A DNA stretch of 64,000 bases from contig JASCOE010000005.1 in the NCBI GenBank assembly GCA_029959285.1, positions 1-64,000 of the forward strand, written 5' to 3'. Under the pieces are notes generated by a model. The model did no database searches. It worked only from the letters and a program-made list of their open reading frames with translations, and had not been told where the DNA came from. Of the stretch, positions 59,164 through 64,000 are shown piece by piece. The stretch comes from Flavobacteriaceae bacterium PS02337 (GTDB lineage: Bacteria; Bacteroidota; Bacteroidia; Flavobacteriales; Flavobacteriaceae). Both the position numbers and the translations under genes were made by a program. Numbering within the stretch: the first letter of the stretch is position 1; each line of letters opens with the position of its first letter.

Positions 59164-59189
59164 GGAGACGCACCGTTGTGCGCCTCTAC
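59164..59189 (-). repeat. REP-like hairpin with GTAG foot
   Basis: On the minus strand GTAG (59189-59186) is followed directly by AGGCGCAC-AACG-GTGCGTCTC (with one mismatch). The layout is like family D, but the stem sequence is different. It lies between a family A copy and a half family B copy. Confidence 0.6.
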
Positions 59190-59200
59190 GATATATATTG

Positions 59201-59252
59201 TGGCAAAAGCATTGCGAACTTTGCGCTTGTCTTTGCGAACTTTGCGGTTAGA
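59201..59252. repeat. Half copy of family B
   Basis: GCGAACTTTGCG occurs and then CTTTGCGAACTTTGCGGTTA, a right arm without its partner, ending next to the stop of the GH13 gene at 59254. Confidence 0.7.
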
Positions 59253-59253
59253 C

Positions 59254-61116
59254 CTATTCCAATTCTAAAACCAAAGCCGATTTTGGTTCTAAAGTAATTT
59301 CAGAAGCTAAATCAAATGTTTTTCCTGTAATAACATCTTTTCCTGATTTAAAGCTTTTGATACTTTCTTTGAAACGATTTGTTTTTACAGCTTGCTCTTT
59401 TGCATTGTTATTGAAAACAACCATAACCGTTTTAGCATCTGTATATCTGAAATATACATATGTATTATTCTCAGGAATGTAATGCGTCATTTTTCCAAAA
59501 TGAACTGCTTCGTTTGTTTTTCTCCAGTTGAATAATTTTGAAGAGAAATCAAAAAAAGCTGCTTGTTCTTTAGTTCTTCCTGCTGCCGTAAAAGCGTTGT
59601 TTTTATCTCCAGCCCATCCGCCTGGGAAATCCTGACGAATATCGGCATCGCCACCTTTTCCTTTATCTCCGCCCATTCCGATTTCTGAACCATAATAGAT
59701 TTGCGGAATTCCACGAACGGTGGCCAGTAAAGTCATAGCCAATTTGTATTTCGGTAAATCATATTTGAACTTTTCGTTCATACGATCGGTGTCATGATTT
59801 TCTGAAAAAACTAAAATATTATTAGTGTTTGGATATAAAAAATCCATCGCAAAATTGTTGTAGAATTTAATCAATCCGTTATCCCAGCTTGGTTCATTTT
59901 CGTTGAAAGCAGAAGTAATCTGACTTTGAAGCGTAAAATCCATTACACTTGGAAGATTTGAATTGTAGTTTTCAATGGCACCAACTTTACTGTCTTTTTG
60001 CCAAAAAGCTAAATTCGCCTGATTGTGCATCCAGATTTCACCAACAATATTAAAATTAGGATATTCATCTGTAATAGATTTTGCCCAATTCGCCATTGCT
60101 GTTTTATCCGAATAATTATAAGTGTCAACTCTAAATCCGTCAAGATTGGCAAATTCAATCCACCAAATAGCATTTTGAGTTAAGTATTTTGAAACAAGAG
60201 GATTTCTTAAATTCAAATCTGGCATTGAAGGTACAAACCAGCCATCAACACAAACTTCCTGATCTATTTTTGAAGCATGAATATCAGTAATTACTTCACG
60301 TCTGTGGTGTGTTTGAGTAAAAGTTTCAAATTGATTAAACCACGTTTTGGTTGGAATATCTTTCATCATCCAATGCGTAATTCCCCAGTGATTCGTCACA
60401 TAATCCATAACCAGTTTCATGTTCTTTTTGTGCATTTCTGCAGAAAGACGAGCGTAATCGTCATTCGTTCCGTAACGCGGATCAATTTTATAAACATCCG
60501 ATTGTCCGTAAGTATGATACGAATGCTGTTTGTCGTTGTCTTCGCATAAAGGCGTACTCCAAATTGTAGTTGCACCAAGAGACGAAATATAATCTAAGTT
60601 TTTGATGATTCCTTCGATATCGCCACCGTGACGTCCGCTTGGATCTTGACGATTTCCTTTTTCTGTTAAAGAAGCGTCGCTGTCATTTTTAGTATTTCCG
60701 TTAGCAAAACGATCCGGCATGATTAAGTAAATCAAATCCGATGCATCGTAACTTTTTCTTTCTGCCGAATTCGCTCTTCTTTCTTTAAGAACATATTTTT
60801 GTTTAAAGGCAACTTTATTATTGTTTTTGAATGAGAAAACTAGTTCAGAAGCTTTAACATCTTTCGTATCGATAGTTACGAAAAGATAGTTTGGATTTTC
60901 TGTTTTTTCTACATTTTTAATCACAACATTATTAGAAACTGAAGCTTCGTATTGTGCAATATTTTTTCCGTAGAACATGATTTGCAGTTCCGAATTTTTC
61001 ATTCCTGCATACCAAAAAGGAGGTTCTACTTTTTGGATTTGCGCTTTCGCGGAAGCGGAAAACAACAAAACCAATAGAACTAATTTATAAATAAGTGATG
61101 TTTTTTGGTTTTTCAT
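59254..61116 (-). CDS. GH13 cyclomaltodextrinase/neopullulanase-type glycosidase (SusA-like)
   Basis: 620 residues with a signal peptide (about 1-25). An N-terminal beta-sandwich (about 28-112, VEPPFWYAGMKNSELQIMFYG) matches the cyclomaltodextrinase N domain. The catalytic domain has GH13 regions DYVTNH (I), LDGFRVDTYNY with nucleophile D331 (II), IVGEIWM with E360 (III) and FSENHDTDR (IV), then an all-beta C-terminal domain. It hydrolyses maltodextrins or cyclodextrins in the periplasm, as SusA does in Bacteroides. It follows the esterase and GH97 genes in the same direction. Confidence 0.93.
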   Translation of the reverse strand: MKNQKTSLIYKLVLLVLLFSASAKAQIQKVEPPFWYAGMKNSELQIMFYGKNIAQYEASVSNNVVIKNVEKTENPNYLFVTIDTKDVKASELVFSFKNNNKVAFKQKYVLKERRANSAERKSYDASDLIYLIMPDRFANGNTKNDSDASLTEKGNRQDPSGRHGGDIEGIIKNLDYISSLGATTIWSTPLCEDNDKQHSYHTYGQSDVYKIDPRYGTNDDYARLSAEMHKKNMKLVMDYVTNHWGITHWMMKDIPTKTWFNQFETFTQTHHRREVITDIHASKIDQEVCVDGWFVPSMPDLNLRNPLVSKYLTQNAIWWIEFANLDGFRVDTYNYSDKTAMANWAKSITDEYPNFNIVGEIWMHNQANLAFWQKDSKVGAIENYNSNLPSVMDFTLQSQITSAFNENEPSWDNGLIKFYNNFAMDFLYPNTNNILVFSENHDTDRMNEKFKYDLPKYKLAMTLLATVRGIPQIYYGSEIGMGGDKGKGGDADIRQDFPGGWAGDKNNAFTAAGRTKEQAAFFDFSSKLFNWRKTNEAVHFGKMTHYIPENNTYVYFRYTDAKTVMVVFNNNAKEQAVKTNRFKESIKSFKSGKDVITGKTFDLASEITLEPKSALVLELE

Positions 61117-61128
61117 AGTTTGTATTTT

Positions 61129-61824
61129 TTATTTCTTCTGTTCAAGCATCCATTTATATATTTCTGGATTTTTCTCGTATAGATATTGAATTTCGTGACC
61201 TTCATTTTCTAAACGGGTAAACTTGAAATTGTTTTTAGTTTCACAAGATTCAAGACCTTTTGCAATTCTTTCCGTTTCACTAAACGGGATTTTATCATCA
61301 GCTGTGCCATGAAAAGCCCAAATAGGAATTTTACTGAGATTGCAAACTCTTTTTAGATCGCTGTCGTTAATTCCACCACAAAGCGCAACAACTGCAGCAA
61401 ATTGATCGGGAAAATCTAAAGCTGTAATATAAGCTCCGTAACCGCCCATGCTAATTCCAGTTAGGTAAATTCTGCTTTTGTCTATTCTATATTTTGCTTC
61501 TAAATCGGCATATAATGTTTCGAACCAATTTTCTGTCGACCAGTATTTATTGTCGGGACATTGAGGCGAAGCAATTATAAAATCAAAATCCTGACCTTTT
61601 TCTACTAAATAGGGAAGGCCGTAGATTTTCAGTTTATTCAGATCATTTCCTTTTTGCGAACCGCCGTGTAAATAAATGACAAGTGGATATTTTTTGATTC
61701 CTTTTGTATAGTCTTTCGGCAAATACAAAAGATAATCATAAGATGTTTTTGTTTTGGTTTGCGAATACGTATTACATCCAAAAATCACAGAAAGAAAAAT
61801 CAAGAAATTAAGTTTGAAGCGCAT
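61129..61824 (-). CDS. Alpha/beta-hydrolase, PHB-depolymerase/esterase-like lipoprotein
   Basis: 231 residues from the ATG at 61824; that start gives a signal with lipobox FGC (MRFKLNFLIFLSVIFGCN), while an ORF from 61863 would hide it. The nucleophile elbow is GISMGGYG, the oxyanion region is VIYLHGGSQKG, and the catalytic Asp and His are in FHGTADDKIP and NEGHEIQYLY. It is an exported esterase or peptidase-like hydrolase. It lies 12 bp before the SusA-like gene, so it may remove ester groups from dietary polysaccharides, an inference from context. Confidence 0.85.
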   Translation of the reverse strand: MRFKLNFLIFLSVIFGCNTYSQTKTKTSYDYLLYLPKDYTKGIKKYPLVIYLHGGSQKGNDLNKLKIYGLPYLVEKGQDFDFIIASPQCPDNKYWSTENWFETLYADLEAKYRIDKSRIYLTGISMGGYGAYITALDFPDQFAAVVALCGGINDSDLKRVCNLSKIPIWAFHGTADDKIPFSETERIAKGLESCETKNNFKFTRLENEGHEIQYLYEKNPEIYKWMLEQKK

Positions 61825-61891
61825 ATTCAATTTATCTAGAGATGAAGAAAATAATTCTCTCAAATTTAACTTCTTAATTCGGAATTATATT

Positions 61892-61928
61892 AAAAAGACA
61901 AGTAATTATGGGGGAAATTACTTGTCTT
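61892..61928 (-). terminator. Hairpin between the GH97 and esterase genes
   Basis: AAGACAAGTAATT / AATTACTTGTCTT, a 13-bp stem; on the minus strand it is followed by TTTTTAAT. A partial terminator here would separate expression of GH97 from the downstream genes. Confidence 0.65.
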
Positions 61929-61935
61929 CAAAAAA

Positions 61936-64000
<2,065 letters not shown>

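Overview
The window looks like chromosomal DNA of a Flavobacterium-type member of the Bacteroidota. It is AT-rich, promoters fit the phylum-specific TTG-N18/19-TANNTTTG pattern, and start codons lack Shine-Dalgarno sequences. It carries a TonB-dependent receptor with a CarboxypepD_reg domain, a SusB-like GH97 enzyme, an M56/BlaI pair, LytTR signalling and mevalonate-pathway genes. Everything here is read from sequence and family knowledge; no search was run.

Layout. 1-109 is the end of an IS3-like element inserted into an AsmA-like gene (to 1324). 1.5-9.9 kb: thioredoxin, a TPR histidine kinase/LytTR pair, two small lipoproteins, an M1 aminopeptidase and a DUF58 protein. 10-16 kb: two identical tRNA-Asp genes, then an AraC regulator followed by a three-gene efflux system (TolC, HlyD, MFS types). 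16.4-19.9 kb: an accessory-looking stretch of a HAD phosphatase, a small XRE regulator and orphan genes in repeat-rich DNA, ending at tRNA-Leu(TAG). 20-30 kb: M20 dipeptidase, GT61-like protein, a BlaI/M56 operon with a well-formed operator-promoter, saccharopine dehydrogenase, DUF423 and PEP carboxykinase. 30-34 kb: a TonB receptor-phytase operon. 34-46 kb: DUF4407, a cluster of small genes, a cyclase, hemW, ruvC, a flippase-like/GT2 pair, and others. 46-51 kb: RluB-like synthase and an isoprenoid cluster (mvaD, GHMP kinase, DUF502, UbiA). 51-57 kb: TspO, paralogous CarboxypepD_reg proteins, MBL hydrolase, Crp, HAD, flavoprotein, GDPD. 57-64 kb: a starch/maltodextrin cluster (GH13, GH13, esterase, GH97), with GH97 running off the right edge.

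The most unusual layer is intergenic. At least eight families of long palindromic repeats fill the gaps, often with compensatory base changes between copies and sometimes nested inside one another. One family (arms beginning TTAACCGCAA) occurs mostly as stand-alone palindromes. At 38222-38757 the same arms, 40 nt with one mismatch, bracket exactly one gene: a GxxExxY protein with PD-(D/E)XK nuclease-like residues. This resembles a full-length element with MITE-like derivatives around it. A second family has REP architecture: a GTAG foot followed by a hairpin. No REP-associated transposase is in view.
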